Positions 9,337 to 17,408 of a DNA stretch of 63,856 nucleotides are shown here, one piece after another. The stretch's first letter is position 1. Each line of letters begins with the position of its first letter. Position numbers and translations under genes: made by a program. The notes under the pieces were generated by a model that was not told where the DNA came from, made no database searches, and was given only the letters and a program-made list of their open reading frames with translations. Source of the DNA: Desulfobacteraceae bacterium (GTDB taxonomy: Bacteria; Desulfobacterota; Desulfobacteria; Desulfobacterales; Desulfosalsimonadaceae); NCBI GenBank assembly GCA_011389935.1, contig JAABTJ010000017.1, forward strand, positions 1-63,856. Reading direction: 5' to 3'.

Positions 9337-9386
9337 CTTTGCATTCTTGTATAGACACGATAAATATTCTCGCAGGATACGGGCCT
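9334..9386 (-). repeat. Family B repeat, partial copy B2
   Basis: This reverse-orientation right half of family B reads AATCTTTGCATTCTTGTATAG and continues to the GATACGGGCC segment. The left half is missing or replaced by family C sequence. Confidence 0.6.
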
Positions 9387-9400
9387 CTAACAGGGGTCCC

Positions 9401-9636
9401 CTGTGAAACTCTGTGTCTCCTCTGTGCTCTCTGCGGTAAAACCCATTGTCCGTCGGATACGACACCGCTGAACGTCAGCCAAGGGCTCCTTACGGCAGCG
9501 AGGCCATGTCCATGCCCCGGATGCTGCCGTATGTACCGGCGCTGATTGCACAGGCTATGCGGGAACAATGGTCTATTCGGGGACAGTGGATGAATCACAG
9601 AGGACACAGAGGAGACACAGAGAGCCACAGAGAACC
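9401..9636 (+). repeat. Family C CTCTGTG/CACAGAG repeat, copy C1 (two halves in swapped order)
   Basis: One half at 9401-9480 has CTCTGTG runs and ends GATACGACACCGCTGAACG; the other at 9538-9636 has CTATTCGGGGACAGTGGAT followed by CACAGAG runs. Both halves recur at 12459-12650 in the opposite order, where they face each other as one large hairpin. No coding function is supported. The remainder of the 9070-9735 gap shows no gene. Confidence 0.7.
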
Positions 9637-9691
9637 CCATAAAACAAGAAACATCATGCCTGCTGATCAATGCAACGATTTGCAACAGGGA

Positions 9692-9713
9692 CAGGCACAG
9701 CCTGATTACAAAA
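9692..9713. repeat. Right copy of the 22-bp direct repeat
   Basis: This is the partner of 9315-9336. It lies 22 bases before the start of the GMP-synthase subunit gene. Confidence 0.55.
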
Positions 9714-9735
9714 TACCAGGGGGAGGGGAGGATGC

Positions 9736-10701
9736 ATGACCATTACAGAAATTCCATTTGAACGCCTGGATGCTGAAAAATTCATCGATGAAAAATGCCG
9801 GTCGCTGGTCCAGGAAACAGGGGACGATATTGCGGTAAACGCACTTTCCGGCGGAGTTGATTCCTCCGTGACCACGATGCTTGCCCACCGCGCCATCGGC
9901 AGCCGGCTGAAAACGTATTTTATTGACAATGGCCTGATGAGAGAGAAAGAGCCGGAGTCTGTCATTTCCGTCATGACCGGCCTTGGTGTTCCCGTGGAAC
10001 GGATCGATGCGAAAAAGGAGTTTTTTTCGGCCTTGAAAGGGGTTACCGATCCGGAGCAGAAAAGGCAGGTGATTACGGACACATTCTATAAAACCGTGTT
10101 CGGCCGCCTTGTAAAAGAAAGCGGGGCAAAGTTCCTGCTGCAGGGAACCATTTACACCGACGTAGAGGAAACGGTGGCCGGCATCAAGCGGCAGCATAAT
10201 ATCCTCTCCCAGCTCGGCATTGATACCGAATCGGCCTATGGCTACCGGGTGATCGAGCCGCTCATCGAGCTGAGAAAAACCGGTGTGCGTGCCGTCGGAA
10301 AAGCACTTGGCATGCCTGAATCGGTTTACAACCGTCCCCCTTTTCCCGGTCCGGCCCTGGTGACAAGGGTGATCGGGGAGGCCCTCCCGGAAAGGATTGA
10401 ACGGGTCCGGAAGGCCACGGCCATTGTCGAGGAAGAGCTGGCCGGGGTGGATGCCTTCCAGTATCTTGCAATCCTTCACGAGGACAGGGTGACCGGCGTA
10501 TACGAGGGAGCGCGCCGTTATGGCAACCAGATCGAAATCCGCTGCTGGGACAGCAGGGACGCAGTTGTGGCAAAACCGACCCGACTGCCGTTCGAGCTGC
10601 TGGAAAAAATAGCAGCCCGCGTTACCGCTGAAATCCCCGAGGTCGTCAGTGTGACATACAATATAACCCCAAAGCCGCCGTCGACCATTGAAGCCCTGTA
10701 G
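9736..10701 (+). CDS. GMP synthase ATP-pyrophosphatase subunit without glutaminase domain
   Basis: This 321-residue protein corresponds to the C-terminal two thirds of GuaA. It has the PP-loop SGGVDSS (residues about 39-45) of the ATP-pyrophosphatase domain, the FPGPAL and ITPKPPSTIE regions, and a C-terminal dimerisation domain. GuaA converts XMP to GMP with ATP and an amide nitrogen. The roughly 200-residue class-I glutamine amidotransferase half of bacterial GuaA is absent, as in archaeal two-subunit enzymes (GuaAb). No separate glutaminase gene is seen in the window. A purine-rich RBS (GGGGAGGGGAGG) precedes the ATG. hisF follows after a truncated repeat and may be cotranscribed. It could use free ammonia or a glutaminase encoded elsewhere. 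Confidence 0.85.
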   Translation: MTITEIPFERLDAEKFIDEKCRSLVQETGDDIAVNALSGGVDSSVTTMLAHRAIGSRLKTYFIDNGLMREKEPESVISVMTGLGVPVERIDAKKEFFSALKGVTDPEQKRQVITDTFYKTVFGRLVKESGAKFLLQGTIYTDVEETVAGIKRQHNILSQLGIDTESAYGYRVIEPLIELRKTGVRAVGKALGMPESVYNRPPFPGPALVTRVIGEALPERIERVRKATAIVEEELAGVDAFQYLAILHEDRVTGVYEGARRYGNQIEIRCWDSRDAVVAKPTRLPFELLEKIAARVTAEIPEVVSVTYNITPKPPSTIEAL

Positions 10702-10714
10702 GCCCGGGACCTAA

Positions 10715-10772
10715 TCTTGATCTTGAACTTTTTACGTTGCCGTCCGAAATCGACTTTTTACGGGCTCATCAA
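10715..10772 (-). repeat. Family A repeat, truncated copy 3
   Basis: Only the outer one-sided segment is present (CTTGATCTTGAACTTTTTAC to CATCAA); the central palindrome is missing. It lies between the GMP-synthase subunit gene and hisF, 46 bases before the hisF start. Confidence 0.75.
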
Positions 10773-10818
10773 TTATTGGCCATGTACAAAATCAACCCAT
10801 ATCGATATTGGAGAAAAA

Positions 10819-11583
10819 ATGACAGTCAGAATCATGCCTTGCCTGGACATGCAAAACGGACGGGTCGTCAAGGGCGTACAGTTTGTGGATATTCGTGATG
10901 CGGGAGATCCCGTGGAGTGCTGCCGCGCATACTGCGAAGCGGGCGCCGATGAACTGGCACTCCTCGATATCACCGCAACCGTGGAAGGGCGTGCAACCAT
11001 GCTCGACGTTGTTCGCAAAGTGGCCGAAGTCGCATCCGTGCCGTTCACGGTCGGCGGCGGCATCAGCGATGTGGCCGCGGCAAAGGCCGTCCTGGATGCC
11101 GGGGCGGACAAAGTGTCAACCAGCAGTGCCGCATTCCGAACGCCGTCGGTCATTGGTGAAATGATTCGGGTGCTTGGGGCGGATCGGGTTACCGTTGCCA
11201 TTGATGCCGCGGTTAACCCGTCCCTTCCTTCCGGCTATGAAGTTTACGTGGATGGCGGCCGAACCCCCACAGGAACGGATGCGGTTGAATGGGCAAAGCA
11301 GGTCGACGGTTTTGGCGTGAAAACCATACTCCCGACGAGCAAAACCACCGATGGCGTAAAAACGGGGTATGACCTGGATTTGATCCGGAAATTAAAAGCG
11401 GTTGTTTCAGGGGAAATCGTGGCTTCCGGGGGCGCCGGAACCATGGAGCATTTTTACGAGGCTGCGCTTGCCGGCGCCGATATTCTGCTGGCTGCATCGG
11501 TGTTTCATTTTCACATGATATCCATACCAGAGTTAAAAAGTTACTTGAAGGAACGTGGTATAAATATCCAGATTAAAAAGTAA
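10819..11583 (+). CDS. hisF: Imidazole glycerol phosphate synthase cyclase subunit
   Basis: This 254-residue TIM barrel is HisF, which with HisH converts PRFAR plus ammonia to imidazole glycerol phosphate and AICAR in histidine synthesis. The catalytic aspartates are in MPCLD (Asp10) and VAIDAA (Asp129), and the phosphate-binding loops GGGIS and SGGAGTMEHF are intact. The ATG at 10819, with TTGGAG upstream, is the start; the longer frame from 10717 only runs through repeat copy A3. No other his gene is nearby. Pairing with an amidotransferase-less GMP synthase is curious because both need ammonia from a partner. The stop overlaps the convergent ThiF-family gene by 11 bases. Confidence 0.9.
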   Translation: MTVRIMPCLDMQNGRVVKGVQFVDIRDAGDPVECCRAYCEAGADELALLDITATVEGRATMLDVVRKVAEVASVPFTVGGGISDVAAAKAVLDAGADKVSTSSAAFRTPSVIGEMIRVLGADRVTVAIDAAVNPSLPSGYEVYVDGGRTPTGTDAVEWAKQVDGFGVKTILPTSKTTDGVKTGYDLDLIRKLKAVVSGEIVASGGAGTMEHFYEAALAGADILLAASVFHFHMISIPELKSYLKERGINIQIKK

Positions 11584-12427
11584 AATCTTGGAAAGTTCCA
11601 CTTTCAAGATCCGCGTAGAGCATGGTTTTCCGGAAATGACGGCCGCGCTGCAAAAGAATTTTCAGTGCCTCCATGACCTGCAATGATGCGATAGCAGCCG
11701 GCGCAACAGCGGGCGTACCCATGAGGGCTTCCGCTGTGGGGCCCTCTCCGTTTTCGAATAGCGCCTTAATATCCGGGTCGTCGGGAAATATACCCATCAC
11801 CCGCCCCTCGAAACCGGATATGGCCCCGTGAACAAGCGGAGTTTTCAGCGTGCGGCAGGTTTTTTTCAACACGCGCCTTGTTTCCATATTGTCCAGTGCA
11901 TCCACGACAAGGTCGCACCCGTCAAGAAGGCCTTCTGCATTGCCTCCGTCCAGGTAAACGGCATGCAAATCGACGGCCACTGCAGGGTTGATCCGGCCGA
12001 TCCTCTCCGCTGCGACCGATGCCTTGTTTTTGCCGATCGCTGCTGTGTCTGCAAGGAGTTGCCGGTTGAGATTGGATTCGTCGAAACATCCGCCGTCGAC
12101 AACGGTGATACGGCCGATGCCGGTTCTTGCAAGGAGCTCAATGACATATCCGCCCAGCCCCCCCGCACCGATGACCGCTACCCGGCTCCGGGCCAACTTG
12201 ATTTGCTCATTGATACGGATACTGCCGCGGTTCCGGATATAGCGCATGGGCCATATGTTCTTCCCCATGGCCGCAGCATAGACATCTTTGAGCGTGCATT
12301 GGTGAATCCCTGAAATCCGTAATGCATCCGTCTCGAAAATGACGGATGCATTTTTGCCTGCAGGATCGGTGATGGTCTTCGCAGAGACATCGATGCTGTT
12401 TTCAAGGCTGCCGGGTGATCGGTCCAT
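11573..12427 (-). CDS. ThiF/MoeB/HesA-family adenylyltransferase
   Basis: This 284-residue E1-like protein has the nucleotide-binding GAGGLG motif, DESNLNRQ with the conserved Asn and Arg, and DALDNMETR. This family adenylates the C-terminal Gly-Gly of ubiquitin-like sulfur carriers such as ThiS or MoaD for thiamine or molybdopterin synthesis. About 80 residues precede the usual start of the fold, including GIHQCTLKDVYAAAMG, which I cannot assign. The C-terminal CxxC zinc pairs of MoeB are not evident. The start at 12427 is preferred because AGGAC lies eight bases upstream. No sulfur-carrier gene is adjacent, so the pathway is unresolved. Confidence 0.82.
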   Translation of the reverse strand: MDRSPGSLENSIDVSAKTITDPAGKNASVIFETDALRISGIHQCTLKDVYAAAMGKNIWPMRYIRNRGSIRINEQIKLARSRVAVIGAGGLGGYVIELLARTGIGRITVVDGGCFDESNLNRQLLADTAAIGKNKASVAAERIGRINPAVAVDLHAVYLDGGNAEGLLDGCDLVVDALDNMETRRVLKKTCRTLKTPLVHGAISGFEGRVMGIFPDDPDIKALFENGEGPTAEALMGTPAVAPAAIASLQVMEALKILLQRGRHFRKTMLYADLESGTFQDFTF

Positions 12428-12458
12428 TGGCAGATGTCCTGTAGGGTTTGTAGGTCCT

Positions 12459-12650
12459 GGCGCTGATTGCATAGCAGATGCTGTAACAGTGTCCTATTCG
12501 GGGACAGTGGATTTATCACAGAGAGCACAGAGGAAAAGCAGAGGGCCACAGAGGAGATGATATTTGTTTTAAGGGGTTCTCTGTGAGTCTCTGTGTCCTC
12601 TGTGGTAAAAACCACGGTCGATCAGATACGACACCGCTGAACGTCAGCCG
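12459..12650 (+). repeat. Family C CACAGAG/CTCTGTG palindromic repeat, copy C2
   Basis: CTATTCGGGGACAGTGGAT and several CACAGAG motifs on the left face CTCTGTG motifs and GATACGACACCGCTGAACG on the right, so the unit can fold as one long imperfect hairpin. Most of 12428-12931 is made of repeats of families C, B and A, with no gene. Confidence 0.75.
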
Positions 12651-12693
12651 AAGGGGGACCCGCAAAGAGTGCCCATTGCGGATTCCCGGAATA

Positions 12694-12770
12694 AGGGCAC
12701 GCGCAAGGGATGCCCCTACGGGCCCATATTCTGTGAGAATATTTATCGTGTCCATACAGGAATGCAAAAA
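12694..12770 (+). repeat. Family B repeat, partial copy B3
   Basis: It contains the GGGCAC...GTGCCC-like stem (degenerate here), the ATATTC/GAATAT small hairpin and the right end GAATGCAAAAATT. It directly abuts family A copy 4. Confidence 0.65.
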
Positions 12771-12926
12771 TTGACGGCTTCGTAAAAAGTCCAATATCTG
12801 CGTTGCGTACAATTTCTGAAGAATCTCACGTACGGCTAAGTACTATCAATTCTTCGAAAATTGCGCGCGCCTTGATCTTGAACTTTTTTCTTTGCCGTCC
12901 AAAATCGACTTTTACGAGTTCATCAA
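12771..12926 (-). repeat. Family A palindromic repeat, copy 4 (reverse)
   Basis: This full-length copy runs from TTGACGGCTTCGTAAAAAGTC to GAGTTCATCAA, with subtype I inner arms around GTACGGCTAAGTAC. It ends five bases before the stop of the enoyl-CoA isomerase-like gene. Confidence 0.88.
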
Positions 12927-12931
12927 AATCG

Positions 12932-13654
12932 CTAATCCGTCACAAAAAGAAACAACGGCTCGATAAATTCGGGGTCATCGTGGTCCATGGCATGGATGAT
13001 GGGCTTGTACATGCGCTTTTTGTGCTCCCCGAAAATGCCCCTTTTTTTGTTGAAGCCCTTTGCGAACGTAAGCGCATCCTCCATGAGGGCGTCTTGATCA
13101 GGGCTTGCCTTTTCAATCACATGGTGCGCCTCGAGCTCTGCTGCCCCGGCACGTTTCCCCGTCAGTTTCAGTTCATTGAGCTTGTATTGGGGGATGGCTT
13201 TTTTGATCATTTCGATCATTCCGGGGAGAAAGGGAATGCCGAGATCGACTTCCGGCAGGCAGAAATAGCCGCGGTCCGCCTTCATGAACCGGAAGTCGCA
13301 TGCGCAGGCCAGAATGGCGCCGTTTCCGAATGTATGGCCGTTGATGGCTGCGATGACCGGCGCGGGGAACAGGAGCACCTTTTTAAAGACGTCGTTCATC
13401 CGGTACATGAAGGCCTTTATTTCGTTGAAAGACTGGTTTTGCATCCGGTTTCCGATCCACTCCACATCGACGCCCAAAGACCAGAATTTCGCGCTTTTCG
13501 AGGCGAGAACAACCGCTGTCACCGTGCTGTCCGCTTCTACTTCATCAAGAACCGAATTCAGTGCCTCTGCAAATTCAAGATTTTGCCGGTTTTCGCCATT
13601 GTCCATGTATATCATGGCAACGGATTCGGATTTTTCCCAGTGGATCATCGGCAT
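12932..13654 (-). CDS. Enoyl-CoA hydratase/isomerase family protein, isomerase-like active site
   Basis: This 240-residue crotonase-fold protein has an oxyanion-hole segment AAINGHTFGNGAILACACDF and the second active-site segment FCLPEVDLGIPF. In classical hydratases two glutamates act together; here the first position is Ile (GAILA in place of a CELA-type motif) and only the Glu of LPEVDLG remains. That pattern fits delta3-delta2-enoyl-CoA isomerases better than hydratases; this is inferred from motifs. It is the second gene of a unit with the MerR-type regulator, with a 10-base gap, which suggests regulated fatty- or acyl-acid degradation. Confidence 0.8.
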   Translation of the reverse strand: MPMIHWEKSESVAMIYMDNGENRQNLEFAEALNSVLDEVEADSTVTAVVLASKSAKFWSLGVDVEWIGNRMQNQSFNEIKAFMYRMNDVFKKVLLFPAPVIAAINGHTFGNGAILACACDFRFMKADRGYFCLPEVDLGIPFLPGMIEMIKKAIPQYKLNELKLTGKRAGAAELEAHHVIEKASPDQDALMEDALTFAKGFNKKRGIFGEHKKRMYKPIIHAMDHDDPEFIEPLFLFVTD

Positions 13655-13664
13655 GCCTTTCCTT

Positions 13665-14090
13665 TTAGTTGCTCGATTGCTGCGGCGTTTTCTTCAAATC
13701 CGTGAGGCGCCGCAAAATTTTCTCCTGAACGGTCAAAAGCTCCTGCTTCAGGATCTGCAATTCTTCCATCCGGCTGTTGATTTCCTTTAACTTCATTTTG
13801 CCGTATTGCAGCGCCTTGATCAGCTGCTGCTCTTCATCCATGTCAAAGTCTGCCATACCGATCATTTCGGAAATTTCGTCCAGGGAGTATCCCAGCCGCT
13901 TGCCCCGAAGGATCAATCGGAGCCGGGCACGGTCGCGCCGGGTATAAATGCGGTGGTTCCCCTTTGTGCGCTGCGGGGAAATAAGCCCTTTTTCTTCGTA
14001 GAAACGGATGGTGCGCGTACTGATATCCAGTTCATCGGCAAGATCGGAAATGGAGAATGTTTCGGTACCTGAAATTTTTTGAATATTCAT
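13665..14090 (-). CDS. MerR-family transcriptional regulator
   Basis: This 141-residue regulator has an N-terminal winged helix-turn-helix (FSISDLADELDISTRTIRFY) and a dimerisation coiled coil (residues about 85-130). The cysteine signatures of metal-sensing MerR members are missing, so an organic ligand is more likely. Its lack of Cys and its partnership with a crotonase-fold gene recall the LiuR-type regulators of acyl-CoA degradation, but this is inference. The ATG at 14090 starts the conserved region. A 13-base palindrome is centred 16 bases upstream and may be an autoregulatory operator. Confidence 0.85.
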   Translation of the reverse strand: MNIQKISGTETFSISDLADELDISTRTIRFYEEKGLISPQRTKGNHRIYTRRDRARLRLILRGKRLGYSLDEISEMIGMADFDMDEEQQLIKALQYGKMKLKEINSRMEELQILKQELLTVQEKILRRLTDLKKTPQQSSN

Positions 14091-14099
14091 AATATTGTC

Positions 14100-14112
14100 C
14101 CGATAGTATCGG
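14100..14112. promoter_or_regulatory. Palindrome CCGATAGTATCGG upstream of merR-like gene, candidate operator
   Basis: This hyphenated palindrome with 6-bp arms lies in the 47-bp gap between mtaB and the MerR-type gene. Its place just before the regulator start fits an operator, but no binding evidence exists. Confidence 0.35.
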
Positions 14113-14137
14113 TTAGCGGAGAAATGGGCCCTGCAGA

Positions 14138-15496
14138 CTACCGACCCTGGACATCCCCCTGTTCTGGGCGATTGCCGCTGTCGATCACGGCCGATACGCA
14201 TAGATCCTCATCGACATTCGTCACCCGGCAACGAATCATCCGGTTTGTTTTGATATTGCTACCGCCTTGAATATATACCGGAATGTAATTGGAAGAAAGG
14301 CCTTTGTAAAAAAAACCCGGCACCGCCATTTTTTTTTCGATGATCACTTCCAGGACGGCTCCGTTCATTTTCTTGTAAAAAGCGGCTTTTTTGGTTTTCC
14401 CGAGTTTTGAAAGCACGCGTGCCCGCTGTTTGGCTATATCTGCCGGCACTTGGTCCGGATAGCGCGCGGCTGGCGCCGGCGGCCGGGGGGAAAAGGGGAA
14501 CACGTGCAGGTAGGAAATCGGCAGGGAATCGATCAATCTGCGCGTGTTCTCAAAGGCATTATCCGTTTCTCCCGGGAAACCGACCAGTACGTCCGCGCCT
14601 ATGGCGGCTGTATCCAGCCGCTCGTGTATTTTATTGATGGTTTCGGCAAATGCTTCGGGAGGATAGTGACGGTTCATCCGCTTCAGTATTCCCGGGTCTC
14701 CGCTTTGCAGGGGAACATGAAAATGGCGGCAGATTTTGGGGGATCCGCTCACGAGATCGAGCAGGGCATCGGATATTTCCGTCGGCTCCAGGGAGCTGAG
14801 ACGAACTCTTTCCAAGCCGGGGCGGTTTTGGATCGTTTCGAGCAGATGCATCAGATCGTGGTTTCCGGGAAGATCTTTTCCCCATCGTCCCAGATGAATT
14901 CCCGTCAGGACGATCTCTTTTGCCCCTTTGGTGATCAGTTCGTCGAGTTCGGCCGTGACCTGCTCCGGGGGCAGGCTCCGGCTTCTGCCCCGGCTGTGGG
15001 GGACGATGCAGTACGTGCAGAAGGAATCGCATCCATCCTGAATTTTGAGAAAAGGGCGCGTCCGGCTGCCGAAGGGGGCAGCGGGCATCCGGGGAAAGCA
15101 GCGGTTTTCCCGGATGGCATCATGGATGACAACAGGGGGGTCCGTATTTTTATCCGGGCCGGCGTCAACAATGTCTAAAAGGCGGTGCTTGTCCGTCTGG
15201 CCGATGATGTAGTCCACTCCGGGAATGGAGCGAATTTCCCCGGGCTGCATCTGGGCGTAGCATCCCGTGACAAGGATCAATGCCCCCGGATGATTCCGGA
15301 TGGCTTTCCGGATGGCCTGGCGCGATTGCATTGCGGCTTTTGCGGTTACCGTGCAGGTGTTGATCACGCATATATCTGTTGGTTCGCCCTTCTTTGCAGC
15401 GGCGCTGCCGGACGTTTCGGCATAGGATGCGAGGGCTTCGGATTCGGCCTGGTTGACTTTGCACCCGAGCGTGATGAATGTCAGATTTTTTTTCAT
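14138..15496 (-). CDS. mtaB: tRNA t6A37 methylthiotransferase
   Basis: This 452-residue radical-SAM methylthiotransferase adds a methylthio group to t6A37 of ANN-decoding tRNAs. The N-terminal MTTase domain has three cluster cysteines (GCKVNQAES Cys12, INTCTVT Cys48 and VTGCYAQ). The radical-SAM domain has CDSFCTYC, and a C-terminal TRAM-like region follows. The LGCKVNQAE opening and overall length favour MtaB over MiaB or RimO. It is the last gene of the fusA-ATPase-mnmA-mtaB unit, so two tRNA-modification genes are joined to a translation factor. Confidence 0.92.
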   Translation of the reverse strand: MKKNLTFITLGCKVNQAESEALASYAETSGSAAAKKGEPTDICVINTCTVTAKAAMQSRQAIRKAIRNHPGALILVTGCYAQMQPGEIRSIPGVDYIIGQTDKHRLLDIVDAGPDKNTDPPVVIHDAIRENRCFPRMPAAPFGSRTRPFLKIQDGCDSFCTYCIVPHSRGRSRSLPPEQVTAELDELITKGAKEIVLTGIHLGRWGKDLPGNHDLMHLLETIQNRPGLERVRLSSLEPTEISDALLDLVSGSPKICRHFHVPLQSGDPGILKRMNRHYPPEAFAETINKIHERLDTAAIGADVLVGFPGETDNAFENTRRLIDSLPISYLHVFPFSPRPPAPAARYPDQVPADIAKQRARVLSKLGKTKKAAFYKKMNGAVLEVIIEKKMAVPGFFYKGLSSNYIPVYIQGGSNIKTNRMIRCRVTNVDEDLCVSAVIDSGNRPEQGDVQGR

Positions 15497-15526
15497 GTTT
15501 GCTTCCGGAAACAGATAGAACCGCAG

Positions 15527-16582
15527 CTATTCAATCCATCCTGCTGCAACGATGGTATCCCCCTGGTAACCAACGGCGGCCTGTCCGGGGGTGACCGCGG
15601 CCTGGGGCGTCATAAATTCCAGTTTGGCGCAATTTTCACCTGAAGGTGTCCATACGGATGGGGCCGCCCGGTGCCGGTACCGGATCCGGGTGTCTACATG
15701 CACGGGTCCGTCGGGCTTGGGCACAATCCAGTTGACGTTGGCAACGGCGCATCCGTTTTTGTACAATTCATCCTTGAAACCAACGACCAGCCGGTTTTGC
15801 CGTACATCAATGTCAAGCACGTAATACGGTTGCGGAGCGGGGCAGTTGATCCCCCTTCGCTGCCCGATCGTATACCGGAACAGTCCCTGGTGCCGGCCGA
15901 TAACCTTGCCGTTTGAATCCACAATGTCGCCGCTTTCGAACCGCCTGTGAAGTCTCGCTTCCAAAAAATCCTGGCAGGATATGCCCTGTATAAAGCAGAT
16001 GTCCTGGCTTTCCTTGGCAGCAAACGGCTGCAGACTGTTTTTTTGAGCGATGCGCCGCACTTCATTTTTGGTTTTTCCGCCCAAGGGGAAACAGGCTTGC
16101 GCCAGCTGCGACGTATCGAGCATCCCGAGAAAATAGCTCTGGTCTTTTCTGGGATCAAGGCCTTTTTTCAGGGCCCAGCGCCCGGATTCCGTCTTTTCGG
16201 CTCTCGCGTAATGACCGGTTGCGATCCTCACGGCGCCGAGGCTGCGCGCGTAATCAAGCATGACGCCGAATTTTATCTCCCGGTTGCAGCGAATGCATGG
16301 ATTGGGTGTTTTCCCCGACATATAGGTGTTGACAAAATCGTCTACCACGCGGTTTTCAAAGATTTCACGAATATCTATGGCATGGACGGGTATGCCGAGC
16401 ATGCGCGAAAGATGGTCGATTCGCGGCTGCGGATCGCTTCGGTAGGAGGCGCTTTCGTATCCTGTGATAAAATGCACCCCGAATATGTCCAGGCCCTGCT
16501 GTTTGAGCAAAAAGGCGCTGACAAGAGAGTCGATGCCGCCGCTCAGGGCGACGGCAGTGGTGTTTTTTCCGTTTCGGGGCAT
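15527..16582 (-). CDS. mnmA: tRNA-specific 2-thiouridylase
   Basis: This 351-residue MnmA inserts sulfur at C2 of U34 in Lys, Glu and Gln tRNAs, using ATP and a relayed persulfide. It shows the PP-loop SGGIDSL, the catalytic Cys in NPCIRCN, the second Cys in QDICFIQG, the GQRRGI motif and the C-terminal beta-barrel. It starts 17 bases after the P-loop ATPase gene and ends 30 bases before mtaB. The SGGIDSL variant differs from the common SGGVDSS but keeps the functional Ser/Asp positions. Confidence 0.93.
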   Translation of the reverse strand: MPRNGKNTTAVALSGGIDSLVSAFLLKQQGLDIFGVHFITGYESASYRSDPQPRIDHLSRMLGIPVHAIDIREIFENRVVDDFVNTYMSGKTPNPCIRCNREIKFGVMLDYARSLGAVRIATGHYARAEKTESGRWALKKGLDPRKDQSYFLGMLDTSQLAQACFPLGGKTKNEVRRIAQKNSLQPFAAKESQDICFIQGISCQDFLEARLHRRFESGDIVDSNGKVIGRHQGLFRYTIGQRRGINCPAPQPYYVLDIDVRQNRLVVGFKDELYKNGCAVANVNWIVPKPDGPVHVDTRIRYRHRAAPSVWTPSGENCAKLEFMTPQAAVTPGQAAVGYQGDTIVAAGWIE

Positions 16583-16599
16583 TTTGGCAAAAGTCTTCT

Positions 16600-17307
16600 C
16601 TATTCCGCCATTTGCCGGATCAAAAGCGTCGAGGGGTCAAGAAACAGGATGTCCGTATTGGCCCCCCCGTTTTCGTCGATGGATACCTGTCGTACATAAA
16701 TGCGGTCATTATCCGGTTCGAGGCGAAGGATAAGGTCGAACCACCGGGCCATGGGTGTAAGCCGGGTTGGAATTTTCGTTTGGCCGGTCGGTTCATCCCT
16801 GTGCGTGCGTATGGTAAACCAGAAGGCGAGTCGGTTGTGTTCGACAAAGGACTTAATGTCTGCGAGTTCTTCTTCGGAAACGGCATCAAAGGAGAAATCA
16901 TCGATGATAATCACTGCCGGAATGAAGATGTTCTGAGAAATGAGTTCATCCACCCGCTTTTTGAGTTTCGCGATGCTGAAGGACTCTGTTTCAAAGGTCA
17001 TGATGAAACGGTGCCGGAGCAGTTGGTCCCTGTTTCTGTTGATCTCAAGGGCTGCGTGCTCCTGGTTCAGCCGCTGAAACATTTCCCGGTACCACAGGTC
17101 AACCTTGTCCACCGGGTCGGCCGTGGAAATGTGCAGGACGTTTTTCCCCCAGAGCATGCTGTTAATGGCAATCTGTACCAGCAATGCCGTTTTGCCGACC
17201 CCGGCCCTGGCAAGTATGGCGGCAAATCCGCCCGGTGCAACGATGTCCGTGGTCGGATCCATGCCCGGCTGGCCGACAGGGGGAATGTTGAAAATATTTT
17301 TTATCAT
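16600..17307 (-). CDS. P-loop ATPase, RecA/DnaB-like, function unknown
   Basis: This 235-residue protein has a Walker A motif ARAGVGKTALL and a Walker B-like strand AVIIIDDFSFD. The order of elements, with ISTADPVDKVDLWY after the first helix and a conserved Arg-rich C-terminal half, recalls RecA/KaiC/DnaB-type ATPases rather than GTPases. I cannot name a function. The start at 17307 follows a GGAG about ten bases upstream; 31 further codons are open upstream. It sits between fusA and mnmA in one transcription direction, so a role in translation or tRNA modification is possible but unproven. Confidence 0.6.
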   Translation of the reverse strand: MIKNIFNIPPVGQPGMDPTTDIVAPGGFAAILARAGVGKTALLVQIAINSMLWGKNVLHISTADPVDKVDLWYREMFQRLNQEHAALEINRNRDQLLRHRFIMTFETESFSIAKLKKRVDELISQNIFIPAVIIIDDFSFDAVSEEELADIKSFVEHNRLAFWFTIRTHRDEPTGQTKIPTRLTPMARWFDLILRLEPDNDRIYVRQVSIDENGGANTDILFLDPSTLLIRQMAE

Positions 17308-17408
17308 TAATTTTTGCTCCATATACGTGTTGGTAAGGGATGGCGATTTTATTCGAATCTGTAGCGCGTTGTCCGGCATCCAGGATCTTTCGTTTTTCAT
17401 GAAGCCCT

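Noticed and set aside
12803..13705. 300-residue plus-strand open frame
   Set aside because: It is the antisense shadow of the enoyl-CoA isomerase-like gene and begins inside a repeat.
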